Positions 33,172-41,496 of a DNA stretch of 45,658 nt are shown piece by piece. The stretch is from Phenylobacterium sp. (lineage in GTDB: Bacteria; Pseudomonadota; Alphaproteobacteria; Caulobacterales; Caulobacteraceae). The notes under the pieces are model-generated. The model did not search any database. It worked only from the letters and a program-made list of their open reading frames with translations, and was not told the origin of the DNA. The DNA lies in assembly GCF_031181185.1 (NCBI RefSeq), contig NZ_JAPSKZ010000005.1, forward strand, positions 1 through 45,658, in the 5' to 3' direction. A program made the translations under genes and the position numbers. Numbering within the stretch: the first letter of the stretch is position 1; each line of letters starts with the position of its first letter.

Positions 33172-33250
33172 GGCGATCCCCTCGGCCTGACGCGCGCATC
33201 ATACGCCCGCCAGGCCCGGGATCACAGCGTTATTTCACCGCCCCGTGAAT

Positions 33251-34147
33251 TCAAGCGACTGCTTCAAGGGCCGCCGGCTCGACGGCGTAGACGCGGCTGC
33301 AGTATTCGCAGGTGACGTGGATCTTGCCGTCAGGTTCGACCATGTCGGCCCGGTCCTCCGCCGGGAACGACTTGAGCACGGTCTCGATGCGCGACTGCGA
33401 GCAGCGGCAGAAGGCGCGCAGCATCTTCGAGCCGAACACGCGCACGCCGTCCTCGTGGAAGAGCCGCCACAGGAGGGTGTTCGAGTTGAGCTGGGTGTCC
33501 AGCAGTTCGTCCTCACCGAGGGTCTCGAACAGCGCCTGGCTGCGATCCCAAGCTTCGATCGTGGAGCCGCGCGCCTCGTCCTCGGCGATGTACTGGATGA
33601 GGAAGCCGCCGGCGCGGTAGGCGCCATCGGCCTGCCCCACGGCCAGGCGGACGCGGGTCGGGGTCTGTTCGGATTGGGCGAAGTATTGCTCCGCGCACAG
33701 GGCCAGGGTCTCGCCCTCGATCGCGGTGATGCCTTGGTAGCGATCCATGTCCGCACCTTGGTCGACCGTCATGATGAATACGCCGTCGCCGAGCAAGCTG
33801 CGCGCGCCGGGGCGCTGGAAGCCCTGCGAGGCCGCCTCGACCTCGTCAGGATCGAACCGGCAGTAGCCGCGCAGACCGCCTGAGGTGTCGTAGTCCGCCA
33901 CGAGGTAGCGCACGGCGCCCGAGCCGCGGGCCTCGACGATGAGCCGGCCGTCGAACTTCAGGTTCGAGCCCACGAGCGACGCGAGCGCGCAGGCCTCGCC
34001 CAGCAGGTTGGCGACGGGCTCGGGATAGTTGTGGCCGCGCAGGATCTCGTCGATCGCGGGCCCGAGCCGCGCCACGCGGCCGCGCACGGGTTCGCCTTCG
34101 ATCTGGAAGGCGCCGACCAGGTCGTCGGGAACGGGAGGATTGGACAT
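33251..34147 (-). CDS. hslO: Hsp33 redox-regulated chaperone
   Basis: 298 aa. N-terminal chaperone core with LGEACALASLVGSNLKFDGRL and GSGAVRYLVADYDTSGGLRGY; C-terminal redox zinc site C247-x-C249 ... C280-x2-C283, the four cysteines that release zinc on oxidation. The first motif reads CRC, as usual for Hsp33. ATG 34147 is used; the TTG three codons earlier is less likely. In many alphaproteobacteria hslO directly follows argD-argF; here a serine hydrolase gene separates argF and hslO, all on the same strand. Confidence 0.95.
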   Translation of the reverse strand: MSNPPVPDDLVGAFQIEGEPVRGRVARLGPAIDEILRGHNYPEPVANLLGEACALASLVGSNLKFDGRLIVEARGSGAVRYLVADYDTSGGLRGYCRFDPDEVEAASQGFQRPGARSLLGDGVFIMTVDQGADMDRYQGITAIEGETLALCAEQYFAQSEQTPTRVRLAVGQADGAYRAGGFLIQYIAEDEARGSTIEAWDRSQALFETLGEDELLDTQLNSNTLLWRLFHEDGVRVFGSKMLRAFCRCSQSRIETVLKSFPAEDRADMVEPDGKIHVTCEYCSRVYAVEPAALEAVA

Positions 34148-34201
34148 GGGCGCCAATATAGGATGCGCCGGCCCGTTTTCGAGCGCGGCGATTTGTTCGC
34201 G

Positions 34202-35788
34202 CTACCGCGTCCGCCGGAAGCGGAGGTCGCGGACACGGCCGGTGGTGAAACGCAGAGCCTCCACCTGGCCCTGGGCGTTGCGGACCAGGCGCACGACGCC
34301 GCCTTGGATCAGGAAGGTGTCGCGGGCCAGCGCCTCCAAGGTCTGACGGTAGCTCGGCCGGTCGGCCGGCTGCAGCACCAGGCGGCCCTGCCAGTAGCTG
34401 AGGCGGAGCGTGGCCTGGGCCTCGTCGCTGGCGAACGTGCCGGCGGCCGCGGCGAGCTCGGCGGGCGTGTGGGCATGGGAGGTGAGGCGGCGGAAGCGGA
34501 AGACATCGCCGGCCGGCGTCCGCCGCTCGTAGCCCTCGGGCGTGAAGACGATGACGTCCGAGCCGATCAGGTAGCGCGCCTCGCGCTCGGCGTAGATTAG
34601 CGGCCCCCCGCTGAGACGCAGCACGCCGCCGTCGCGGACGATGCGGCCCACCTGGCCGGTGCGCTCGTCCAGATAGACCCCGGGCCGGACGTCAAGCTCC
34701 GCAGCCGGAATGGCGGCGCCGACCGGCGACGGCTCCACTGAAGGGGTCAGGTGCAGGTCTGCGGCGCGGCGGCCGAGCGCGACGGACTCAGCCTCGGACG
34801 TGTTGCAGAGCACCGCCACCGAGAGGCGCCGTTCCGGATAATACGCGAGCCAGGTGCGATAGGCTGCGGTGGCGCCGGAGTGCGAGACCTCCTTCATGCC
34901 ATGACGCGCGTCGACTACGACCCCCCGCGCATAGGGAACCCTGCGCCCGCCCGTGAGCACGGCCTGGACCTGCATCTCGGCGTAAAGCCCGGGCGCCAGG
35001 CGATCCTCGACCAGCGCGCGCTGCCACGTCAGCAGGTCCGAGACGGTCGTCAGCAGGCCGCCGTGGCCGTAGGTGCTCTCGAAAGGCATCTCCTGGAAGG
35101 GACCGGCGCGGTAGGCGACCGCGCGCCCCTTCACGACGCGGCGGAAGTCGTCGCGCCACTGGGTTCGGCTCATGCCCAGTGGCTTGAAGATCCGCTCCTG
35201 ACTGAACTGGGCCAGCGTCTGGCCGCTGACCCGCCGCACCACCTCGGCGGCCAGGATGTAGCCGGTGTTGGTGTAGGAGTACTCCGCCCCGGGCGTGTAG
35301 TTCAGCGCCCGCTGGCGGAAGGCGATCGAGAGCGCCTCCTCGTTGGTGTAGGCGCGCGTCGTGCGGGGCCAGCCGGCCAGTTGGGCCACGTCGCCCCAGT
35401 CGCGCAGGCCGCTGGTGTGGTTCAACAGCTGCTCGATGCTGACGGGGGTCGGATAGGTCCAGAGCTCGGGGACGTACTTGCGGACGTCGTCTCCCAGCTG
35501 GAGCTTGCCGTCGCGGGCGAGGAGCAGGATGGCGGCGGCGGTGAACTGCTTGGCCACCGACCCGGACTCGAACACCGTCTCCGGCGTGTTGGCGACGCCG
35601 TGTTCCAGGTCGGCCATGCCCCAGGCGCGGGTGAGCGGCGCCTGGCCCGGTCGCTCAATGCCGATGGCGCAGCCCGCAGTGGCGCTGGAGAACCGCTGGA
35701 AGACGACGTCCAGCTCCTCCGCCGTCTGGGCGTGGGCCTGGGCAGCGACGAGCGCGAAGGCGCCCGCCAGATAGACGGCGAACTTCAT
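34202..35788 (-). CDS. Exported serine hydrolase, class C beta-lactamase family
   Basis: 528 aa. Signal peptide MKFAVYLAGAFALVAAQAHAQ. Beta-lactamase/PBP-like domain about 25-360: catalytic S77-x-x-K80 (ESGSVAK), Y-x-N in YSYTNTGY near residue 175, and HSG in VSHSGATAAYRTW as the third motif. A C-terminal region of about 150 residues (from roughly 380) is beta-rich and lipocalin/DUF3471-like (GVYLDERTGQVGRIVRDGG, AGDVFRFRRL). These are mostly periplasmic esterases or peptidases; true beta-lactam hydrolysis is uncertain. It lies between argF and hslO, which are often adjacent in alphaproteobacteria. Confidence 0.92.
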   Translation of the reverse strand: MKFAVYLAGAFALVAAQAHAQTAEELDVVFQRFSSATAGCAIGIERPGQAPLTRAWGMADLEHGVANTPETVFESGSVAKQFTAAAILLLARDGKLQLGDDVRKYVPELWTYPTPVSIEQLLNHTSGLRDWGDVAQLAGWPRTTRAYTNEEALSIAFRQRALNYTPGAEYSYTNTGYILAAEVVRRVSGQTLAQFSQERIFKPLGMSRTQWRDDFRRVVKGRAVAYRAGPFQEMPFESTYGHGGLLTTVSDLLTWQRALVEDRLAPGLYAEMQVQAVLTGGRRVPYARGVVVDARHGMKEVSHSGATAAYRTWLAYYPERRLSVAVLCNTSEAESVALGRRAADLHLTPSVEPSPVGAAIPAAELDVRPGVYLDERTGQVGRIVRDGGVLRLSGGPLIYAEREARYLIGSDVIVFTPEGYERRTPAGDVFRFRRLTSHAHTPAELAAAAGTFASDEAQATLRLSYWQGRLVLQPADRPSYRQTLEALARDTFLIQGGVVRLVRNAQGQVEALRFTTGRVRDLRFRRTR

Positions 35789-35840
35789 GGATCCCCCGAT
35801 CAGGTAGCGAGGCTAGCCGCCGCAGCGACCGCGGCGCAAA

Positions 35841-36779
35841 TCAGATCGCGCCGAAGCACCAGGCCAGGATCGACTTCTGGGCGTGCAGCCGGTTCTCGGC
35901 CTCGTCCCAGATGAGGCTCTGCGGACCGTCAATGACCGCGTCCGTCACCTCTTCCCCACGGTGGGCGGGCAGGCAGTGGAGGAACACCGCGTGCGGATCG
36001 GCCTCGTCCATCAAGGCCTCGTCGACCTGATAGGGCTCGAGGGCGTCGAAACGCTCGTCGTGGTCGGTGTCGCCCATCGAGACCCAGGTGTCGGTCACCA
36101 CGCAGTGGGCGCCGGCGACGGCCTCCCGCGGATCATCGGTGGTCTCGACGAGCCCCTGCTGTTCGGCCGCGCGCGCGAGGTCCACCAGGTCGGGGTGGTA
36201 GATGGCCGGCGTCGCGATCCGCAGCCGGTAGCCCAGCTTGGGCGCGGCGTGGATGAAGCTGGCGCAGACGTTGTTGCCGTCGCCCACCCAGGCGATGGTC
36301 TTGCCCTCCACAGGGCCGCGATGCTCCTCGAAGGTCATCAGGTCGGCCAGGATCTGGCAGGGGTGGCTCCGGTCGGACAGGCCGTTGATCACCGGGACCG
36401 ACGAGGCGAGCGCGAAACGCTCGATGTCCTCGTGGACGTTGGCGCGGATCATCACCGCATCGACCATGCGCGAGAGCACGCGGGCGGTGTCCTCGATCGG
36501 CTCGCCGCGCCCGAGCTGCATGTCCACGGCGTTGGAGATGATCACATCGCCGCCCAGCTGGCGCATGGCCGCGTCGAACGAGAAGCGCGTCCGCGTGGAG
36601 TTCTTCTCAAAGATCATCGCCAGCGTGCGGCCATCGCCCGGTCGGTCGGCGTCGGCTCTGCCCTTCGGCCAGCCCTTCCGAGCCGCCTTGCGGGCCTTGG
36701 CGTCCTCGAGGATGGCGCGGATGTCCGCGCCGTCCAGCTTCCAGAGGTCGAGGAAGTGCCGGGGAGCCTGGGCGCTCAC
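35841..36779 (-). CDS. argF: Ornithine carbamoyltransferase
   Basis: 312 aa enzyme making citrulline from ornithine and carbamoyl phosphate. Motifs: carbamoyl-phosphate loop [24 protein letters not shown], ornithine-binding DTWVSMGDT, and [13 protein letters not shown] with the catalytic Cys. Start GTG at 36779 overlaps the argD stop (GTGA), so argD-argF is a translationally coupled pair; the long frame upstream is antisense or shifted argD. Length is normal. The C-terminal [17 protein letters not shown] segment is diagnostic. Confidence 0.96.
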   Translation of the reverse strand: MSAQAPRHFLDLWKLDGADIRAILEDAKARKAARKGWPKGRADADRPGDGRTLAMIFEKNSTRTRFSFDAAMRQLGGDVIISNAVDMQLGRGEPIEDTARVLSRMVDAVMIRANVHEDIERFALASSVPVINGLSDRSHPCQILADLMTFEEHRGPVEGKTIAWVGDGNNVCASFIHAAPKLGYRLRIATPAIYHPDLVDLARAAEQQGLVETTDDPREAVAGAHCVVTDTWVSMGDTDHDERFDALEPYQVDEALMDEADPHAVFLHCLPAHRGEEVTDAVIDGPQSLIWDEAENRLHAQKSILAWCFGAI

Positions 36780-38014
36780 GCCGCGGCCGCCTTGGCCTTG
36801 GCCCGCGCCGTCTCGCAGGCGCGCTCCAGCTTGGCGATCGCTTCGCGGGCCTCCTCGAGCGACAGCGTCAACGGGGGCAGCAGGCGCACGCAGTTGTCGC
36901 CGCCCCCGGCGATCAGAAGCTTTTCGTCGCGCGCGTGCTGCATGAACTCGCGGTTCGGCGTCGCCAGCTTGACGCCGATCAGCAGGCCCTTGCCCCGGAT
37001 GTCGAGGACGACCTCGGGGAAGCGATCCTTCAGGCCCGAGAGCTGCTGGCTGAAGTAGCCGGCGACCTCGCGCACGTGGGCCAACAGCTCGGGCTTCACC
37101 AGTTCTTCCACCGAGGCGAGGCCCACGGCCATGGCCAGCGGATTGCCGCCGTAGGTGGAGCCGTGCGAGCCCGGCGTCATGCCCTTGGCCGCCTCGGCGG
37201 TCGCCAGGCAGGCGCCGACCGGGAAGCCGCCGCCCAGGGCCTTGGCCACGGCCATGATGTCGGGGTTGGCCGCGCCGTCGGCCCACTCGTAGGCGAACAG
37301 CTTGCCGGTCCGGCCCAGGCCGCACTGAATCTCGTCGTAGATCAGGAGCACGCCCGTCTCGTCGCAGAGCTGGCGGATCTCCTTGAGCTGCGCCTCGGTC
37401 CACGAACGGGCCCCGCCTTCGCCCTGCACGGGCTCGAGCAGGATGGCGGCCGTGGTCGGCCCCATCAGCGCCTTCAGGCCTTCGATGTCTCCGAACTTGG
37501 CGCCGATGAAGCCGGGCGGCGGCGGGCCGAAGCCCTCCACGTAGCTGGGATTGTTGGCGGCGAAGATGGCGGCGATCGTCCGGCCATGAAACGAGCCGTC
37601 GAAGCCGATGATGTCGATGCGCTCAGGCTGGCCGTTGGCCCAGTGATGCTTGCGCGCGGTCTTGATCGCGCACTCGATGGCCTCGGCGCCCGAGTTGGTG
37701 AAGAAGCAGACGTCGGCGAAGGTGTGCCGCGTCAGCAGCTCGGCCAGCTTCTCCTGGTTCGGGATGCGGAAGACGTTGGACGTGTGCCAGAGCTTCTCGG
37801 CCTGGTCCTTCACCGCCTGCACGAGCTTGGGATGCCCGTGGCCCAGCGCGGTCACCGCAATGCCAGCCATGCAGTCGAGGTAGGCCTCGCCGTCGGCCGT
37901 GTAGAGTCGCGAGCCCTCGCCTCGCTCGAACGCCAGCGGGGCGCGCGCGTAGACGCCCATGATGTGGTCGCTGGGAACGGGCGCGGCGGTCTGGCCGGCG
38001 GTCTTATCGGTCAA
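36776..38014 (-). CDS. argD: Acetylornithine aminotransferase
   Basis: 412 aa from a TTG at 38014, preceded by GGAGG with a nine-base gap; an ATG at 37960 ([14 protein letters not shown]) is the alternative, giving 394 aa. Fold-type I aminotransferase: [52 protein letters not shown] (Asp to pyridine nitrogen), PLP lysine in [15 protein letters not shown], and [13 protein letters not shown]. It converts N-acetylglutamate semialdehyde to N-acetylornithine and may also act in lysine synthesis. Coupled to argF downstream. A TTGACA hexamer at 38101-38106 (minus strand) could be its -35 box. Confidence 0.95.
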   Translation of the reverse strand: MTDKTAGQTAAPVPSDHIMGVYARAPLAFERGEGSRLYTADGEAYLDCMAGIAVTALGHGHPKLVQAVKDQAEKLWHTSNVFRIPNQEKLAELLTRHTFADVCFFTNSGAEAIECAIKTARKHHWANGQPERIDIIGFDGSFHGRTIAAIFAANNPSYVEGFGPPPPGFIGAKFGDIEGLKALMGPTTAAILLEPVQGEGGARSWTEAQLKEIRQLCDETGVLLIYDEIQCGLGRTGKLFAYEWADGAANPDIMAVAKALGGGFPVGACLATAEAAKGMTPGSHGSTYGGNPLAMAVGLASVEELVKPELLAHVREVAGYFSQQLSGLKDRFPEVVLDIRGKGLLIGVKLATPNREFMQHARDEKLLIAGGGDNCVRLLPPLTLSLEEAREAIAKLERACETARAKAKAAAA

Positions 38015-38259
38015 CGAAGGTGCCCTCCAAAACGGAAGCGTCCCCGCGCGTTCGCTGCGGGGACCGGAAGGCCTGGCCTTTTCCGCCTCGAATGGGGCGA
38101 TGTCAATGTTTTGCGAGGGGAAGGACTGGGGCGGCGTTGTGGGCCGCCGCCCCCGCCCGGCTGCGGGAGCTCCTGTTGGGCTCAAGAAACAGCGCGTGGC
38201 CGCGCTGAGGTTTCGGGGCTGTTCAGCCGTTGGCGGGGCTCCGGCTGGCGGCCGCCCGC

Positions 38260-38760
38260 TCAGGGAGCGGCGCGGGTCCGGGCGCGAAGGACGAAGACGA
38301 TCGCCAGCCCAACGCCAATATGCGCGAGCACATCAAACACCGAAGTCAGGCCATCCCACCTCGGGAACACCGTGGGCCACCGAAGCGGCAGCACGACGCC
38401 GTACATCACCGCATAGAGCCCAAGCCCGTAGACGGCGCCTGAAGTCCAGGGGCGGCGGTACAGCGCCGGCAGCCGCCCCGCGGCAATGGCGAAAGCCGCA
38501 GCCATGGCGGTGGCGATGGCGAGATGGATGACGATGCCCAACGTCGCGGAGGTCCAGCCCATCGAGAACGCCGGCTTGCCGATGACCGCCGCCGCGACGC
38601 TCTGCCAGACGCGCTCGACGGTGCGGCCCGTGGCGAGACCGATAGCGCCGGCGTAGACGAAGTCCACCGCACCACCGGCCAGACCTGCGAGCGCGACGCT
38701 CGCCAGCGCGGCTTGGCGGGATTTTGGAGGATGGAGGCTCGCAGCAGTGCTTACGGTCAT
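38260..38760 (-). CDS. Four-helix membrane protein of unknown function
   Basis: 166 aa from ATG 38760; the frame upstream to 38841 is a non-homologous Arg-rich extension. Four hydrophobic helices, roughly 18-35 (ASVALAGLAGGAVDFVYAG), 68-92 (ATLGIVIHLAIATAMAAAFAIAAG), 103-121 and 140-158. The GGAVDFVYA-GRTVERVWQSVAAAVIGKPAF wording resembles small YagU/DUF1440-like membrane proteins; I hold this loosely. Divergent from the AraC regulator gene, with 166 bases between, so that regulator may control it. The 245 bases between this gene's stop and the argD start hold the argD promoter and nothing else I can see. Confidence 0.75.
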   Translation of the reverse strand: MTVSTAASLHPPKSRQAALASVALAGLAGGAVDFVYAGAIGLATGRTVERVWQSVAAAVIGKPAFSMGWTSATLGIVIHLAIATAMAAAFAIAAGRLPALYRRPWTSGAVYGLGLYAVMYGVVLPLRWPTVFPRWDGLTSVFDVLAHIGVGLAIVFVLRARTRAAP

Positions 38761-38926
38761 CGTTCTTGCGCTCTCCGGTAGAAGATCCAGCCTGCATCGC
38801 CGCCTCCGCTGCGTCGCGCACGATCCGACACGCCAGAGCACATTCGGATGACGCCCGGACGTCCGATGGGCCTTGGGCTTTGACTTCGTCGTGAAATGGT
38901 CGCTGGCTGACGGACGGAAATTGCCG

Positions 38927-39778
38927 ATGACCTACCCGTTCCGGTTCACCGACGTACCGAGCCCCACCCTGGAGAATGGCGAAGCGCGCGATTGGGGCGG
39001 CCTCGCGGCGCGGCGGCTGACGGCCAGCGCGGGCTTACACGCCGGCGCCCCGTTCCATGACCATCGCCTGCTGTTCTACCTCTCGCCGGGCGTGCCGGCG
39101 GAGTGCGCCTGTGAGGGCGTCAAACAGCGGCGCGTGCAGGGGCCGGGAGACTTCGATGTCGTGCCCGCAGGTGCCCAGGGCTCATGGGAGGACGCCGCGC
39201 GCATGGAGATGGTCTCGGTCCGGCTGTCGCCCGAGCTGCTGACCTCCACCGCCGAGGCGCTCGAGACGCCAGGCGGGCGCGCGGATCTCGCGCCGAAGCT
39301 GGGCGCGCGCGACGCGCTGGTGGACCATCTGGTCCGCGCCTTGATCGACGAGCTCGACGCGCCGCAGCCCGCCAGCCGGCTCTATGCCGACGGGCTGGCG
39401 GTAGCCCTGGCGACGCGCCTGCTGCATGAGCTGGGCCCGCGGGTCCCCGGCCGGCAGATCCTGTCCAAGCCGCAGCTGCGCCGGTTCGTGGACTACGTGG
39501 AAACACACCTCGACGCAGAGCTCACCCTGGCCGAGCTGGCGCAGGTGACGGGCATCAGCGTGCCGCACCTGACCACCCTGTTCCGCCGCACCATGGGCCA
39601 GTCCGTCCATGCCTATGTGATGGAGCGGCGGGTCTGCCGCGCCCGCGCCCTGCTGCTCAGCGGGCGTGCGGGCATCGCCGAGGCGGCGCTGGAGACCGGC
39701 TTCGCCCACCAGAGCCACCTCGCGCGCTGGATGCGCCGGCTGTTGGGCGTAACGCCCGGTCAGGTGCTGCGGGGCTGA
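38927..39778 (+). CDS. AraC-family transcriptional regulator
   Basis: 283 aa from ATG 38927 (frame open back to TTG 38873). N-terminal part is a cupin-like effector domain (LLFYLSPGVPAECACEGVKQ, GDFDVVPAGAQGSWED). The C-terminal ~100 residues hold the AraC double helix-turn-helix: VDYVETHLDAELTLAELAQVTGISVPHLTTLFRRTMG and the second ALETGFAHQSHLARWMRRLLGVTPGQ, with the classic GFxxQSHLxRxFrr..G.TP signature. It is divergent from the membrane protein gene at 38260, so it probably regulates that promoter or itself. Effector unknown. The ABC permease gene converges on it, six bases away. Confidence 0.93.
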   Translation: MTYPFRFTDVPSPTLENGEARDWGGLAARRLTASAGLHAGAPFHDHRLLFYLSPGVPAECACEGVKQRRVQGPGDFDVVPAGAQGSWEDAARMEMVSVRLSPELLTSTAEALETPGGRADLAPKLGARDALVDHLVRALIDELDAPQPASRLYADGLAVALATRLLHELGPRVPGRQILSKPQLRRFVDYVETHLDAELTLAELAQVTGISVPHLTTLFRRTMGQSVHAYVMERRVCRARALLLSGRAGIAEAALETGFAHQSHLARWMRRLLGVTPGQVLRG

Positions 39779-39784
39779 GCGCCC

Positions 39785-40606
39785 CTAGGTCTTGATCTTG
39801 TATCCGACGCTGAACAGCCGAAGGCACGCGAAGCCGAGGACCAGCACCAGCACGGCCGTCATCACGCCGCCGACGACCAGGTTGCTCTCCGCCTGGCCGG
39901 TGAAGCCGTAGCGGAAGCCGTCGATCAGGTAGAAGAACGGGTTGTAGTGACTGGCCGTGCGGAACGGCTCCGGCAGACGTTCCACCAGGTAGAAGGTGCC
40001 CGAGAGGAACGTCATCGGCATGATGACGAAGTTCGTCACGGCAGCCATGTGGTCGAACTTCTCGCTCCAGAGGCCGGCCATGATGCCCACGAACCCCATG
40101 ATCAGGGCCGCGCCCAGGCCGAAGTAGAGGATCGCCCAGGGCTGGGCGAGCGGCAGGCGTGCGAAGGGCAGCACCGCCAGCAGGCTGATCGCACCCACCA
40201 CGACGCCGCGGGTCGCCGCGCCGGCGCCGAAGCCCGCCACGTGCTCGGCAGGCGTCAGCGGCGGGGTCAGGAAGTCGCCCATTAGCCCATTGAACTTGGC
40301 CTGCAGCAGGGACGACGACGAGTTCGCGAAGGCGTTGGAAAGGATCTGCATCATCACCAGGCCCGGCGCCACGAAGGTCCCGTAGTCGACGCCGTGCACC
40401 TGCCGGCCGCCGCCGACGGCGACCACGAACACCAGCATGTAGAGCAGCGCCGTGACCACCGGCGCCGCCAGCGTCTGCATGCCCACCTTCATGAACCGGC
40501 GGACCTCGCGCAGGTAGAGGGTCTTCAGGCCCTCCCAGTTTACGCCGGGATACGCGCGGGGCTGGGGCGGCAGGACAACTTCGGCGTCGGCGGGCAGGTC
40601 TCGCAT
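39785..40606 (-). CDS. ABC-2 type transporter permease
   Basis: 273 aa from ATG 40606 (a further ATG upstream adds about 11 residues). Six membrane helices, with ABC-2 wording: YLREVRRFMKVGMQTLAAPVVTALLYMLVFVVA, YGTFVAPGLVMMQILSNAF, NFVIMPMTFLSGTFYLVERLPE, HYNPFFYLIDGFRYGF near the end. This is the DrrB/NodJ/YadH-like exporter permease family. The nucleotide-binding subunit normally encoded next to it is not in this window, so it is an orphan permease here and must use an ATPase encoded elsewhere. Substrate unknown. Convergent with the AraC gene and divergent from gcrA, 249 bases away. Confidence 0.92.
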   Translation of the reverse strand: MRDLPADAEVVLPPQPRAYPGVNWEGLKTLYLREVRRFMKVGMQTLAAPVVTALLYMLVFVVAVGGGRQVHGVDYGTFVAPGLVMMQILSNAFANSSSSLLQAKFNGLMGDFLTPPLTPAEHVAGFGAGAATRGVVVGAISLLAVLPFARLPLAQPWAILYFGLGAALIMGFVGIMAGLWSEKFDHMAAVTNFVIMPMTFLSGTFYLVERLPEPFRTASHYNPFFYLIDGFRYGFTGQAESNLVVGGVMTAVLVLVLGFACLRLFSVGYKIKT

Positions 40607-40706
40607 GGCGCAGATGTGCGCCGCCTCGCCGCCCATCGCAAGGGCGGGGCCGGAACTCGCCAGGTACGCGACATTCGCGCGCATCCCGCACGCAACATCT
40701 AGTTCC

Positions 40707-40810
40707 TGTGGATGACCGGTAGGGCGCCTATTGTGGCCGTTTAGGAGTTGTTTACTACTGATAGTGGTTGGTGGGCGGCGAGAGAGCCGGGCGCCACAAG
40801 ATGTTGAATC
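40707..40810 (+). promoter_or_regulatory. gcrA control region: DnaA-box-like, CtrA-like and GANTC motifs
   Basis: Between the permease and gcrA: TGTGGATGA (40707-40715), one base from the DnaA box TGTGGATAA; TTAG-N7-TTAC (40741-40755), a two-mismatch form of the CtrA site TTAA-N7-TTAA; and GAATC (40806-40810), a CcrM GANTC site about 46 bases before the gcrA ATG. In Caulobacter, gcrA is activated by DnaA and repressed by CtrA, which fits the motifs found. Individually each is weak. Confidence 0.5.
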
Positions 40811-40855
40811 TGCGGGCGTGGGGACGTCCGCGAACCCTCTGGGTGGGAGGCGGTA

Positions 40856-41359
40856 ATGGGCTGGACCGACGAACGGGTCGAACTTCTGAAGAAGCTCTGG
40901 CTGGACGGCCTCTCGGCCAGCCAGATCGCCAAACAACTGGGCGGCGTGACCCGCAACGCGGTGATCGGCAAGGTGCACCGCCTGGGCCTCTCGGGCCGGG
41001 CCACGCCCTCGAAGCCGCAGCGGACCGTCTTCAAGGCGCCGCGTCCGGCGCGCGTCGCGACGGCGGCCCCGTCGGCCCCGCGCCGCATCGCCGAGCCGGT
41101 GGCCGCGGCCCCCGCGCCGTCGCCGGTGCGCTACGTGGACGAAGCGCCGGGCATGGCCACGGTGCTGACCCTCGGCGCCCACATGTGCAAGTGGCCGATC
41201 GGCGACCCGGCCCTGGACAGCTTCACCTTCTGCGGCCGCCGCACCGACGAGACCGGCCCCTACTGCTGCGAACACGCCCAGGTGGCCTACCAGCCCGCCC
41301 AGGTGAAGAAGAAGTCGAGCGCCGCCGAGCTGGCCCGCTCCTTGCGCCGCTACATCTGA
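40856..41359 (+). CDS. gcrA: GcrA cell-cycle regulator
   Basis: 167 aa master cell-cycle regulator of Caulobacterales and related alphaproteobacteria. The N-terminal DNA-binding domain MGWTDERVELLKKLWLDGLSASQIAKQLGG-VTRNAVIGKVHRLGLSGR is near-invariant in the family; it is followed by a Pro/Ala-rich linker and a C-terminal domain that binds the sigma70 subunit (MCKWPIGDPALDSFTFCGRRTDETGPYCCEHAQVAYQ), with several Cys. GcrA recruits RNA polymerase to promoters with CcrM-methylated GANTC sites, controlling S-phase genes. Strong GGGAGG ribosome site five bases before the ATG. Upstream motifs for DnaA, CtrA and CcrM are noted separately. Confidence 0.97.
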   Translation: MGWTDERVELLKKLWLDGLSASQIAKQLGGVTRNAVIGKVHRLGLSGRATPSKPQRTVFKAPRPARVATAAPSAPRRIAEPVAAAPAPSPVRYVDEAPGMATVLTLGAHMCKWPIGDPALDSFTFCGRRTDETGPYCCEHAQVAYQPAQVKKKSSAAELARSLRRYI

Positions 41360-41496
41360 CGAGATCCGCGAAAGCGGCCTGACCGATCCGTTGGGGATGG
41401 GGGGCGTGTCCGGTGCTTAGGGTGTGTATCGCCCGCGGCGCCAGGGCGCGCCCCTTTCCATTTGGGGCGCCGCCGGGCGGTGACTAAGTTGGGCTC

